From Isoetes taiwanensis (taxonomy: Eukaryota > Streptophyta > Lycopodiopsida > Isoetales > Isoetaceae): DNA of 64,000 nt. The notes under the pieces were generated by a model, which made no database searches, was not told the DNA's origin, and worked only from the letters and a program-made list of their open reading frames with translations. The stretch is from positions 310,001 to 374,000 of the forward strand of contig JAJEKV010000048.1 in assembly GCA_021234155.1 (NCBI GenBank), given 5' to 3'. Positions 14,456 to 25,916 of the stretch are shown here, one piece after another; position 1 is the stretch's first letter, and each line of letters opens with the position of its first letter. Made by a program: the position numbers and the translations under genes.

Positions 14456-15255
14456 ACTATTTGATATGTGTCAAGGGATACAAGTCGATATCCCCACCAA
14501 GAAGACGGGTGGAAAGAGAAAAACTTGAATCCAAGAAGCCACCAAAGAATGTAAGTAAAAGGCCTCATCATTGAGGAAGAACCAGATTGCAAGGACAAAC
14601 CGGTAGATATTTGAAAGAGGGATCAATTAAGAATTTGGGGAACTCGCAAAAAATAATAATGTTGGAACCGCTAAGAATGTTTCGACCAATCGGCCACAGA
14701 CCGCTGGATCTCACCGAGATTGTTGGCTCGCCGAAAAATATAAAGCTCCATCCGCTAAAGATAAGAAAGTAGATGTAACCATATGTCGGGGAAGATACAA
14801 CCATAGGTCGAAGAAGATGCTCAAACTAACTTGGAGCATACATCTCCAATCAAAGATGCAAAATATTAAAGAGAAGTTTGATGAAGTGGAGGCCACCGCA
14901 TTAATACCATCAATCCAAAAGGTAAGATCTTTTGAGTTTGTTTATTTGGTTCTCTAAAATGATGTAATTTGGCACCTACGCATTCAAGTCAACAATGTGA
15001 GTCTTGGGATTCAACAGGATTACAAACCCTTGGTTCCTAGGCATGCATTATAATGCCTTCAATCCAGAAAGGTGTTGGTTTGGCACAGATCTTAACTCTC
15101 TCAGAGGTTTTCTACAATAGGTGTTCCCAAATGCTATACCACAACAACAAACTTAACGCGCTAACGAAGTTCAATCTCCGTGAGCAAAAGAGGACCCTAA
15201 AATAGTCAAGAAGATTCTCAAATGTAAGATGATGATGACATTATTTGCGCTAGCC

Positions 15256-15345
15256 TTTTGGCATTAGATAGACGGTAAAATTTTGTGGCATTACATAGAC
15301 AGAAATTTTGTGGCATTAGATAGACGTAAATTTTGTGGCGCTATA
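15256..15345 (+). repeat. 30-bp minisatellite, three units, copy A
   Basis: The unit reads roughly ggcattagatagacagaaa followed by ttttgtggc, three times with small indels. The cleaner version is at 32031-32112. Confidence 0.75.
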
Positions 15346-16010
15346 TCATGGCAGCTCAAATTTTGTTACATCAACTACTTCTAAAACCATTATTATAAAT
15401 ATGTTATCGCTCAGGTAATTTGTTCTTGTCATGTAATTTTTCCATTAAGTTCTCTACGTAGATACTCAATACCAAAGAATTAGAATATTTACAACACCGC
15501 GGAATGTGTGTAAGTCATGGGTCATTAGCACACTATTTAAGGTGTATATCACATTCAACCAAAGATATATCTTCTACCAACACGTGTGTATGCCTTCAAC
15601 ACCTTTTTAGACAATCCACAATCCACAATCCATTTGGCTTCAAACATCTAATTGGACCTCGTCAAGCTTCAAACTTTCTCGCAAATGCATGCAAGACATT
15701 GAGAAGTCCTCCACATCACTATTTGTTTGAACATAAATAAGCATGATTTCATTAATTGGAGAAAATAACTAATTTTGAGAATTTTAAGCACACCTAATTT
15801 GCTCAAGCACCAATAGTTTCACCTTACTTCTTGAGTCCAAGATACATGAGGTTACAACATACACATATCTATACAAATTATGCTATACTTGTAATGTAAC
15901 GCGATACTTGTACAAGCTCAATAATGGCTTACAATCTACACCAATAATTCACATCAATAATTTTACTTCACTAAAAGCAGCCCATTCTGGTAGAGGCCAT
16001 TCATCTCCCC

Positions 16011-16710
16011 ATGGCTTTTGCCTCCTCGTCCGAGCACATCCGATCCTTCAAGCGCTACCGCTATAATTATCAATCTTCATCCATGCTGTTCTCCGAATCG
16101 AATAAAGACAACAAGCACTGGCTATGGGCCATCTTACAAGGTCATGCAGCTTGGGGCATTTCCAAAATGTGCTTTTGGCATAAGATAGAGATATTTTTCT
16201 TGCATTGGAAATAGGCTCATGATAGTAGCAAGCATCGAGCCTTCCCCTAACTTCATGTCACAAGAATAAAGATGCTTTGATCGGGCAAAATGATAACACC
16301 ACACCCGTGAAGCCATGTGGCAAAGATTCCATGTATGAGTGTGCATGCCTTCTCGATAGCTTATCTATAGAGAGCCCTTGCACATGATTTGTCTCATTAT
16401 TGCCCAACCTCCCATTGCCTCCGACCGCCAATTTATGCGCGACCCTGGTCCCCGGTAAACTTCTTCTATCTCCCACGTTTAAACATCAACGTCCTTTTTG
16501 TACCACAAGACAAAAACTCCCAACAGCTTCTTTCAGCCCAAGCTTTTTCTATTTCTTTTGCTCCCGGGGACTTGGTAGAAAAGTACCGCCCATCAAAACA
16601 TCTACAACCAAAAACAACTACCATACCCTCTCCGCCTCCCGGACATTCACCGATGATGTCGCCAAAGTTGTGGACTCTTCCTTCTGCCATCTTCCTCCCC
16701 AGCAGATAAA
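16011..16710 (+). pseudogene. Decayed ORF of the duplicated unit, copy A
   Basis: The ATG at 16011 begins a frame with MAFASSSEHIRSFKRY, matching MASLPPRPEHIRSFKCY of copy B at 32790. Downstream pieces correspond to copy B (YNYQSSSM, IAQPPIASD, FVPQDK), but indels break the frame repeatedly. The product is not recognised. The + strand carries the sense reading because hydrophilic, conserved pieces keep order between copies, while minus-strand frames are shadows. Confidence 0.5.
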
Positions 16711-17099
16711 GCGAGATTAGATCCGCCATGGACACCAATTGGCTAAGAGCCGTGGCCAAGAAAAGAAGTGTGAAGCCATTAGCTACTTTAGGAGAGCCTT
16801 CGCCAAAGAAAGATACATGTTGAAGAACCACAATCCACCATAAACCCCTCCTGTATTGTTAACCCTACTATTCCTCTTGCTATAAAGGCCAGATAGCTCT
16901 ACTTCGGGTGCCTTCATTCCTAAGAAAAGTACTACTTTCAAAATAAACCTTTAAACCAATGACCGAGGAAAGCCTACGTACCAAAGAATCTCAACCCCCT
17001 TCAAGCATGTAAGTCTCTTTTCTCGCCGCTTATTGACATGGCTACAATTCCACTGCCATTCCAATCTAATTGAAGTTCAATCCTAAGAGGAACGCTAAG

Positions 17100-18155
17100 A
17101 TGGCAGAGCGTATCACTCAAAAGCTTGAACAGCTTTAAACGTTCTACCCCCTTAGGGGTTAACCGTTTACTAAGATTTCTATTTTGATTGTGAACCAGAC
17201 CGCAAATATGACACACCGGAATAAAGCTTCAAAATGATCATGTTCAAACACCGTTAAAAGCTTCAAGACATATCCAACAGGTCCTCACGTCACGACGCCG
17301 GCATTCATTTGACCCCATTATGAGGTGATTGCTTGTTTTTCTTTTGGACTTTCGCTATTTAGGTTTGACTTGATCGCTATCCATTTTTTTAGGAAGAGGG
17401 TGACATGGAGCAATCCGCAGGATCCTCAAGGGCAAAAATTTTACATTATATCCCAATCACGTGATTTGGCGCAGATTTTCTTTGTTCTTGGCCGTTTCAT
17501 GCAGCTAGAGCAAAGAATTTGAATTTGCTAAAAGTCTATGCTAGAAGAAGATTGAGAGTGCTCAACGGAAAACCCCTGCACAAAGAATACATAGAGTTGA
17601 GCATTCAATGCAACGGCGATTGCAAACACCGCCTACGAGAGTTTCCTAATAGAAAAGTCGCGAACAACTTCGCCATCAAAGACAAGGCTTATGGCTGTCC
17701 TCCTCAAGGACCTATAGGGACTACAACGAAGTTCAAATTTTGAAGGTAGTTATTCATTTTCTACTCACCAACATCGGGCCGATATTGACGACACTTTTGT
17801 TTCGCAAGGACTTCCATAAAATTGCAAACCACCACATTGAAAGTGTAGGACCCTTTAAAGATGAAAACAATTCATCTTTATGGAGAAAAGTTTTCAAGAA
17901 ATTAATGGAAGGCCGGAATGTGGGTGAATCGTGAAGCTCCTCGATCTACCATGGTGAGTTTCCTGATAAGCCAAGCAAGGACTTCTTTAACAAGACCTGG
18001 CTACTTCGCCTTCCGAGGTATGCCTTAATGTGAGGTGGCACCTACCGCTAGATGAAATTATGGAAGGCAAGACGATCTAAAGGTGCGCCGTGGTATAGCG
18101 GCAGTTTGATTGCAAGCAACGGCAACCGACATTAGAACCCTAACTTTATGAGGCG
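17100..18155 (+). pseudogene. Methyltransferase-like gene, copy A, 3'-truncated
   Basis: Its ATG (17100) and first exon match the gene starting at 33877 in copy B, with shared pieces such as KLEQ, FYPLGV and TKISILIVNQ. Similarity stops at the duplication junction, within the stretch coding LTFMRRE in copy B, so the methyltransferase-like half is absent. Many indels break the frame. If the duplication is real, this copy cannot code for the full protein. Confidence 0.6.
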
Positions 18156-18168
18156 AAGCAATACGTAC
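18156..18168. other. 13-bp filler at the duplication junction
   Basis: Copy A's last shared bases are ...atgaggcg at 18148-18155. Copy B's first shared bases, ttctttatatt, start at 18169. The 13 bases between belong to neither shared end. Filler of this kind fits end-joining at a tandem-duplication junction, or a chimeric join made during assembly. Confidence 0.55.
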
Positions 18169-20459
18169 TTCTTTATATTACAATATTTATATATTAGATC
18201 ATTAATAGTCAAACAAAATGAATTTTACAAAGATTTTTATAGATCGCCACCTACTAATCATTGGTGATTGTAGTTTTCAACATCGACTATGGATGTTATA
18301 AGCTATGCCGAAGGTTATGTTAAAAGTTAATATCATCGTATGTTCCTTGATTGTTGATTATTGTTTGTAATTGTACAACATGTCTAAAACTATAGAATCT
18401 ACATTTTTGCTTTTTCTCATTAGAAAAAATAGTCAAGGAAAGCTTAAAGAAATACTTAATTCAAAAGTTATGCCAGTCCAAAACACATAAAAATGAATAG
18501 ATAATAATAACTTTAGGCCAAATATATATCATAAAAATACCCAGAAGATTTTTAAAATAAATAACTATTTTGTTATATAATAGTTTAATTTTTTGTTAGG
18601 ATATTCCTCGCATCATTACTAAATTATAATGAGAAAGACTTACGTTCAGTAATAAAAAGGTGGCGATCAAGATTTGGGTGGCGGAAAACACTAACCCGGA
18701 AATTATGGACTATAAACACTGGGCAAGCACGATACGGCACCCACAACCGAGAGTAGAGTGGGACATGACATGGGTCTAGGTTTAAGGCAAAGCGACGACG
18801 CGGAGAGGACCTATATCATTATAGCTAACAAGGTAAGACGAAACCGAAATGAACAAGGGGAAGAAGATCGAGGAAGATCAAAGCCTAGAAAAGGCCAAGA
18901 TTTGGCAACTCTAAAACCTCACGTGTCTCACGGAACTCGAGCTGAAGATATAGGGCCATGGTGTATCCAGATGACATGAGTGTTTATGCTAGAGAAAGGA
19001 TTATCCTCATGCCTAAACTGGGTATAGAACACACCGTTTACAATAAAGGACATGGTTATAATTCCACTTCCGAAATCATGGGGGTGCTAGGCCGGTAGAG
19101 AATGACACAACTGTGAGGAGCGAATAAAGCCTGCTACTTACGTTTAAATCAAGTTCAGCAAGGAGATACAGCATGAGAGTTACCTATATGATTTGATAGT
19201 GGGTGATCTTGGTGCGTGCTAAACCGTCATGAAAAAATATCCATGTATTATATCCGTAGGGCCTTGCTAGCGAATGGAAAACATTAGACCTGTCCCAAAG
19301 ATGGACCATTAAAGGCATTTTGAGGTCTACAAAAAAAATCAGATAAAATCAGAACATAAAACTAGCCAAACCTTTCTAAGAGTTCAGTATAATGGTACCA
19401 CGCTCAATGAAAAATACACAAAAGGTATCGCCTCCCATTCTGTGGAGTTATGCTCTAGTAACCAAGCCGGCTGGCAACCCAAAAGCTTCATATTCACACA
19501 AAGTAAAAAGCACATCTTGATAGAAAAGATTTTTTTGATTTTGTTAGTTATAATATTATTTTGCTACAGGATATAGAGCAGAGCGGCACAAAAACCACGT
19601 CTCAATTCGAGAATACGTGAAGGAAGGTAGAGCAATTCAAATGTGAGGTCAAAAGCTATTATACGGCTACAGAAACCAATCGGGTTCTCGGAGAAAACAG
19701 TTGTGATATAAAACGACAACTTTTCGGAAAATCAATTTTGCGTTTAAATTTGTGGCATATAACTAGTTCTGAGGGTCCTCCATCTATAAAAATATTTGTT
19801 GAGTTTGAATTTGATGTTTTGAAGCTTTTATTTTTAACCACTTTCATTTATAGAATTTATACAAATGGATAGCATTGCTACGTGTGACTCTAGATTGATA
19901 AAAGATGCATTATGAAAGTTTATAAGGATATGAAACCAATGCAAAAAACAAGCTGCGTGGAAAGAGCAAAGACGTAGTAAAAAATAAAAAACAATATCGC
20001 ACCTACCCATTACTGGTCCATGGTTCATTCAAAAGTAAAAATATCCTTATGTTAGTCCATTTCAATTTGAGTTTTGGGACGCCAGGTAGCTCTTAGAACC
20101 ACTTTATTTGTTCATTATCTTGAGGATTATACTGAAAAGATAGCATCAATTATATTATCTACATGTTTATTCTAGATTTGTGCCCTAAGGTGTGACTTTA
20201 CAAAATCACATCCTCAAAATATCTAATGTCAAAGAAACCAATGCAAAAGGAACTTCAAGGAAAAATCTGGAAAAGCTTTACTATAAAAAATCAAGATGGT
20301 GACTATCACACGTAGTCCGGGTTGCAGACCACCAATTGGATCCAAATGGTGAAAGTTTAAAAATCATTAATGGTGCCACCTTAATCAATTTTGATCTCCA
20401 ACTCTCACATATAGTTTGCTTGGCCGTCCTCTATGGGACAAAATTATTGATTGATTAGG

Positions 20460-20990
20460 TTAGCTGCATATTAGGGGTGAGATTGAGCTGTGAGATTTGT
20501 AGGGTGTTTGAGACCAGTTGGATTTGCATGAGCTCCCTCCCTCACTCCTCCGGCTCCAGCTCATAAAAACTCCTCCTCATGCATCCTCATGTCTGTCTCA
20601 TCCCGCTCTCCACTCTTTACTTTAACATGCAACTAGAATTTTCCAAAAGGTTTACATCTATAAAGTATGTGCATGAGAGAGATGGCATGTTGTTCTGCTT
20701 TGGTGACATTGCTGTGGTGACTTGGAACAGGTTTGTGCTGTGGTGAGGAGTAGGGTTTTAGGTGGTTGGCTTGGGATGGCAGGCTGTAGCCAGGGATGTG
20801 CCCGTGATGGGCAGAACGGAACAGGAGTTGGCAGGACTGAGGGCGTGTGGTGGCTGGCGGACGCGACGGCGGGTTGATGGCCGGTTTGGAAGCTTTACTG
20901 ACGTCGCAGGGAGTCGTCCGGTAGTACTGGCAGTGTTTGGTGGGTTTTGGGATGCCAGTTGTGGACTGGCGGTAACCTGTACGTGATAAG
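20460..20990. other. GC-shifted block of copy B with A-to-G differences
   Basis: Compared with copy A (about 2760-3400), this block shows many A-to-G changes on the + strand. For example, ttataaggtatttagaacca at 2810-2829 corresponds to ttgtagggtgtttgagacca at 20497-20516. From 20760 the block becomes strongly GC-rich and can no longer be aligned by eye. Open frames here (for example 20762-20986) are by-products of this composition and are not genes. Confidence 0.5.
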
Positions 20991-23900
20991 AACGTTTGAT
21001 ATTGTTTTGGATTTAAAATTTGCTGGTTTCTTGTTTGCATTTGTTTGGTTGTGATTTTGGTGTAAATGGGGCATGTCGTTTGTCTCGCGGCATTGCATGG
21101 TCAGTTTGCATTTGGACATCCATATACCTATCCATGATACATATAATGGAAATTCTTTAATGTCTTAAAGTTAATAACTTATGAACCTCTCCAAAATTAT
21201 GAAAATATAGCTCGTGTAGTTATCTCCTGCACCTAAAATATCCGCTTTCTCATAAAATAAACTCTATCCTCAGAATTCACTTTCAATGGGGTTGGCGAGG
21301 AGGCGGACTGAACCGGTGGACGTGGTGAAACAAGTAAATGCACGCCCGGCTTTGTAGAAGTTTGAATCGCTGCATGCTGAGAGTATTAAAAGCGGTTTTT
21401 GGGTAGTCTGGCCGCCAGAAATTCTTGATGTTGAGCAATCCACCACATGGTACATTGATCTCCGAAGATCTCGGAGGTCACAAAAACAAGTGATGACTCA
21501 AATGATGAGTAGTATATAAAGATGAAATTTCTTTTCGGTGAGTTACATGGGTTTAAGTGGCGGTCATGTGGGCGGGTTGGTCCATGGATGAAATGGTCCG
21601 AGCAGGAATCTAGTGTTAAGAAAAGTGGAAGCAGCAACAAAAAGATTACATAAGCCATAGGCGGCAAGTGCATGAAATACTCCGACAGCGTGATGCACCA
21701 ACTCTTAGTTTTAAGAACTCTCTTGGTTTTAGAAAAATTTGTTTTCATTTCTTACTTTTGTCTTGCATGTCCCTCTTTATGATCTAATAATATGATCCAA
21801 CTACATACCAGGAAAGAATGAATAAGAGAGCTGCACCAATAATACTCATGTCACTTTATGGAGTCCTGAGAATTTGATTTTGAGACAATTTTATAAAATT
21901 TGTAACCTTATGTAAGAATCTTTACATTTGAAATCATCACGAGAAAATTGTGGTATGAACTCTACTCAATGTGTTAGATTTGGTGAAAAGTGTATGATCT
22001 GAATTTAAGTAATTTGTATGAGATGGGGTGACTATATATGTTATACGAACAATTGAAGATAAATAACAAAGCATAACAGTGCTAATTAAAACTAGTAAAC
22101 ACTTGTGTGCTTTCTGAAGAGGCATCTAACATAACAATAATAACATAATAAATACAATGGGATATATTAATGTCAGCATAAAGGCGAGAACCGAGAAAAG
22201 GGCCGACAAGAAAGGGAAGAAAAACAGAAGATGGATTCTGGATTTTGCTCACTTCACGTAATAAAAATCACTCATCTCTCTCCTCGGCGCTCACTCCATC
22301 TCACTCCACTCGCTCACTCCGCGCCACTCCACGCTCAGCTCCTCAATTAAAATGCGCTCCGGCTCGAGACAAAAATTGCTCCCTCCCACCGCCTGAACCA
22401 AAAATCTCCTAACAAATATCCATCATTCCAAAACCATACGAATTACACCACCGCTTATATAAACTCAAGAGAAAAGCAGTACAGAAAAATACAGAACAAG
22501 AACACCACCACCTCTTTGGCGGGGTTGCTTTGGAGGGTGCGGGGTTAGTACTTGGGGTTGGGCTTGGTGGGACAGGTGCCGTTGAGGTGAAAAGATGGGA
22601 TGGGACAACCCGATCCCCTAGACATACACTGAAGTCACAATTCCAACTTTAAAAAACAAAATGGGGAAGCATAGGTATGAAACTAGCAGTGTCATAAATT
22701 CTTGAAGGTGATCACTACCTGCCAGCCAGGGAGCAGTACCCGCATGGTGGGAATGGTGTGCGGCCGAAGTCAGCGTTAAGCAGTCAATCAGCATGGGAAT
22801 GAATAGAATGATTTTTGGCGTCCCACGGGGACCCATGATTTACAATCATTATTGGAAGAAGGGAATCTAAACAAAATTTAGGCTGAGCGAATTTGAATGG
22901 GGAGACACAGGAATAAGGTTGGAATGGGCATTATAGAGAGCGTCGGGGCGGGAGCATTAGGAGCATACTGATTGGAAAAGTAGGAGGAAAGAAGAACTCT
23001 CACAAATGCTCAAAGCTCCACCTAAAAATACCTCATCTGAATCACTTAAACTCTAATTGACCCGGAGTCTCCGGGACTTTAGCGACGCGGTTGGTTGAGC
23101 GATATAGAGCAGGATACCTAGGATGCATTACGTGAACACCTAGCGAGAGATGACCAGCCAAAATAAAATCGCGGTGCGGAAGAAATGAAAAAGAATAAAG
23201 AAAAGCAAAGAGAGAATATCAGAATATCGCATCAACAAGCGCTCTATCCGAAAAATTAAGCCCTTCGCGCTCAAAATCTCGTCATCCCAACAACCTTTGT
23301 CGAATCCCGCTCCCATCTGCAAACATCGCTCGAAATCACTGTAAATTCATCAAAATCATCATAAGTTTCCTCTCTGAAATAAACTACAAAAACGTCGAAA
23401 ATCTTTCAAAGGCTGCATCCTCATCACAACTCAGGGAAGGACCTCAACCAGGCAACGCCAGCGTATATCAATCGACATTGAAGGCAGCGAGGAGTGCATG
23501 AACAGGTTATAATAAGACTCATGCCACAAGGCCTATAATAATCCTGGCCGTGGCCAGTTTCAAAGCGACAAACGAGGGGAGTTGAACAGAGCGAACCTCA
23601 ATGCCGAGGAGGTACGTATGAAGAGAAAGAATCGAGAACCGGGACAAAGAAACCAGCGGGATAAAGGAGAAAGCGAGATAAAGAAAGAACAAAGGGCGGT
23701 CCGTGAGAACGAAGATAAAGAATATGCGAGAGACCACGGCGAACTCACGAAAAGACGCTAACGGTCAGCAGAACCTAAAATCAAATAAGGTAATTAAAGA
23801 GGAAGAAACGAAGGAAATGGAGCCAATGTCGCTCGAAGAACAATCGATATGAAGCGAGGGACAAATTGAAAAGCAGAGGCGGAACCTAATGACAACAAAG

Positions 23901-24167
23901 AGAGACCAGGAGATGCAAAAACAAAGAAATGATAATAATAAGTACTGGTGCTGAGGGTACCCCTTAGGATAGCAGGGAAAAATTTGGAGAGGGAAGCAAA
24001 GGGGACCTGGCCTCCTGGTGCTAATGCAGGAGCATGCAAAGGCTACCGAGGGAGAAGAAGGGTTCCAGCTCTTCAGCTAAAATAAGAGCCCCAAGAGTGG
24101 GAGGGAAATGCCAGGCAGCATTGCATAGAAATAGAATACTTGAGGTAGGAGGCATGTATTGTAAGCT

Positions 24168-25560
24168 TATGGATATTAATAAAAGATACATACTCCTCAA
24201 TATCATGGGTCAAATGAATAAGAACTCTCAATACTAATGTCTGCTATGCTAGAGTGATGGGCTGGGATTGTTGGGCTTTGGGTGATTATGAGGGGTGGAA
24301 CAGGTTGGGTTGGGGACTTGGGTGGGGACCAGGGGCAGGACGGTTCAAAAAGCAGATCGTTCTCGACAGGTAAAACAGGCGGAAAATAATTATCTAATGA
24401 GACAAGCAACACTAGAGGAGAAATGTTGATCAGAAATTTGCAACAACATGATAATTTCACGGTGGACTACAGTGAAAGCTTCGGGGGTTCTGGTTAGACA
24501 TACATGAGAAAACATGAGTGGATAGGAGAATGACACAATTAGAGGGAAAATTGGGGGCGGGGAGGGATGAAGTAGGCGGTGGTGTCTGGGGAGGTTGAGA
24601 GCAATTTCAAAATGGGGTTTGGGGAATATTAGGCGAAATGGAGAAATAGTGATCGGGGAGGAGGGAAACATCATAATAATATCTGGTGGCAGCGGATGGA
24701 ATTGAATCAAGAACATGTGAGGAGGAAAGCGAGTTCACCCCTCAATGCGGTATGATGATGAAGTGTAGACAACAAAGAGGCAGGACAAAGAATGGCAAAG
24801 GGGAACAGCATCAGTACGAAGAGAAAACTAAGTTCCCTAAGGATGCTAGAAGACAAAAGGAGCAGCGGAGAACCTACTTACGGCAATGGGACTCGTTGGG
24901 ATCTTGGCATGACCAAAGTTACGGACTGGCGAAAGAGCAAAGGGTCTCATGAGAAAAGAGGATGAAAAGGAAGAATAGGTGGGAATAATACGCAGACGGA
25001 TACAAAGGCGAGGCGGTCTGATAAATGCAAAACATATTATGTTTATAGCTCAAAGTGGGGGCATTTTTTCTGAGAAAATGGCCAATAATAAGGCACGACC
25101 AATTATGGTTAGCTCCATATTTGCCAAATGGTTTGGAAGGTTAAATTTGTAAAATTTTGAGAAAAGCTGAGCTGAAATAGGCCAACTAAGGGCACAATGG
25201 CGGTACGGATTGACCATACCACTCCACCACGAACCATTTAGTAACATTTAGGAATGCTTCTTTAGTTTCAAAAAAGGCATTCGAACCACGGTCTTAGAGA
25301 AAAGGCGATAAAAGATTGATAGGGCTGAAGGCATAGGAAGGGCTGGTTGGATCTATCACGGACATTGACTATATTTGGCGGTATATGCAAAAATGGGAAA
25401 AGACAATGCTATTATTTGTGTCCATGGGGTAAAAGCGATTTGCTTCCTCTCCACCCACATTATTTTGGAATATACATAGATATGCTTGAGGAATTTATTA
25501 TGGAAAAGCAAGGACATTTGGATTGCACCAAACCTGAGGGGAACACCCAAGATACCAATA
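24168..25560 (+). mobile_element. LINE fragment, copy B
   Basis: This is the counterpart of the LINE at 7115-8640. It keeps the MDINKRYILLNIM stretch at 24168-24210, a VSSIFAKWFGR piece near 25110, a degraded KKGIR block near 25270 and an FGIYIDMLEEF block near 25464-25496, where copy A reads FGIYIDAIGR. The endonuclease GDFNA motif is lost in a GC-shifted block at 24250-24360. No ORF is intact. Confidence 0.65.
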
Positions 25561-25916
25561 ATGCTATGCCTGAAACAATCTAAGCATGATGGCCACAAAA
25601 ATAGAGGGAATCGTCGGATCTTTGACCAAAGCGGAGAAATTTTGGAAAATAATGGTGAAAGCGTAGGGGCTCATGGGTGAACCTAGCCGGAAAGATAGTG
25701 CAAAAGTGATGTCACGGAAATCAAAGATCTTGTGCTGGAGTCTTTGCGTCCGCATTTATTTAACCCACCCGGGACGCCTGAACCTGGGAGTCAGAACTCA
25801 AAGAGTACGGCAAAATACACAGGATCTCAAGGAAGCGGAAACAGTACTCACTCATGAATTGGGAAATGGTCAAGGGGGCGACTCCGATTCGGGGTCATCG
25901 TATATTATCTTCTAGA

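Larger units (their letters stand above)
402..18155 (+). repeat. Copy A of a ~17-kb direct duplication
   Basis: Copy A aligns in order and orientation with copy B. Anchors: 402 with 18169, 2041 with about 19733, 9101 with about 25915, 11041 with about 27842, 16011 with 32790, 18151 with about 34910. Copy A is about 1 kb longer. Some blocks, for example about 10.9-12.2 kb, match almost base for base, while others differ by frequent one- to five-base indels. The copy ends inside a methyltransferase-like gene. The order of contents is LINE fragment, non-coding stretch, RING-H2 relic, duplicated lysine-rich cassette, minisatellite, decayed ORF and truncated gene. Whether this is a true tandem duplication or an assembly artefact cannot be decided from sequence alone. 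Confidence 0.85.

Noticed and set aside
20633-21119. Several open frames on both strands (for example 20762-20986 + and 20633-21040 -)
   Set aside because: They arise in the GC-shifted block of copy B, where stop codons are rare by composition. Copy A has no matching frame and no domain is visible.
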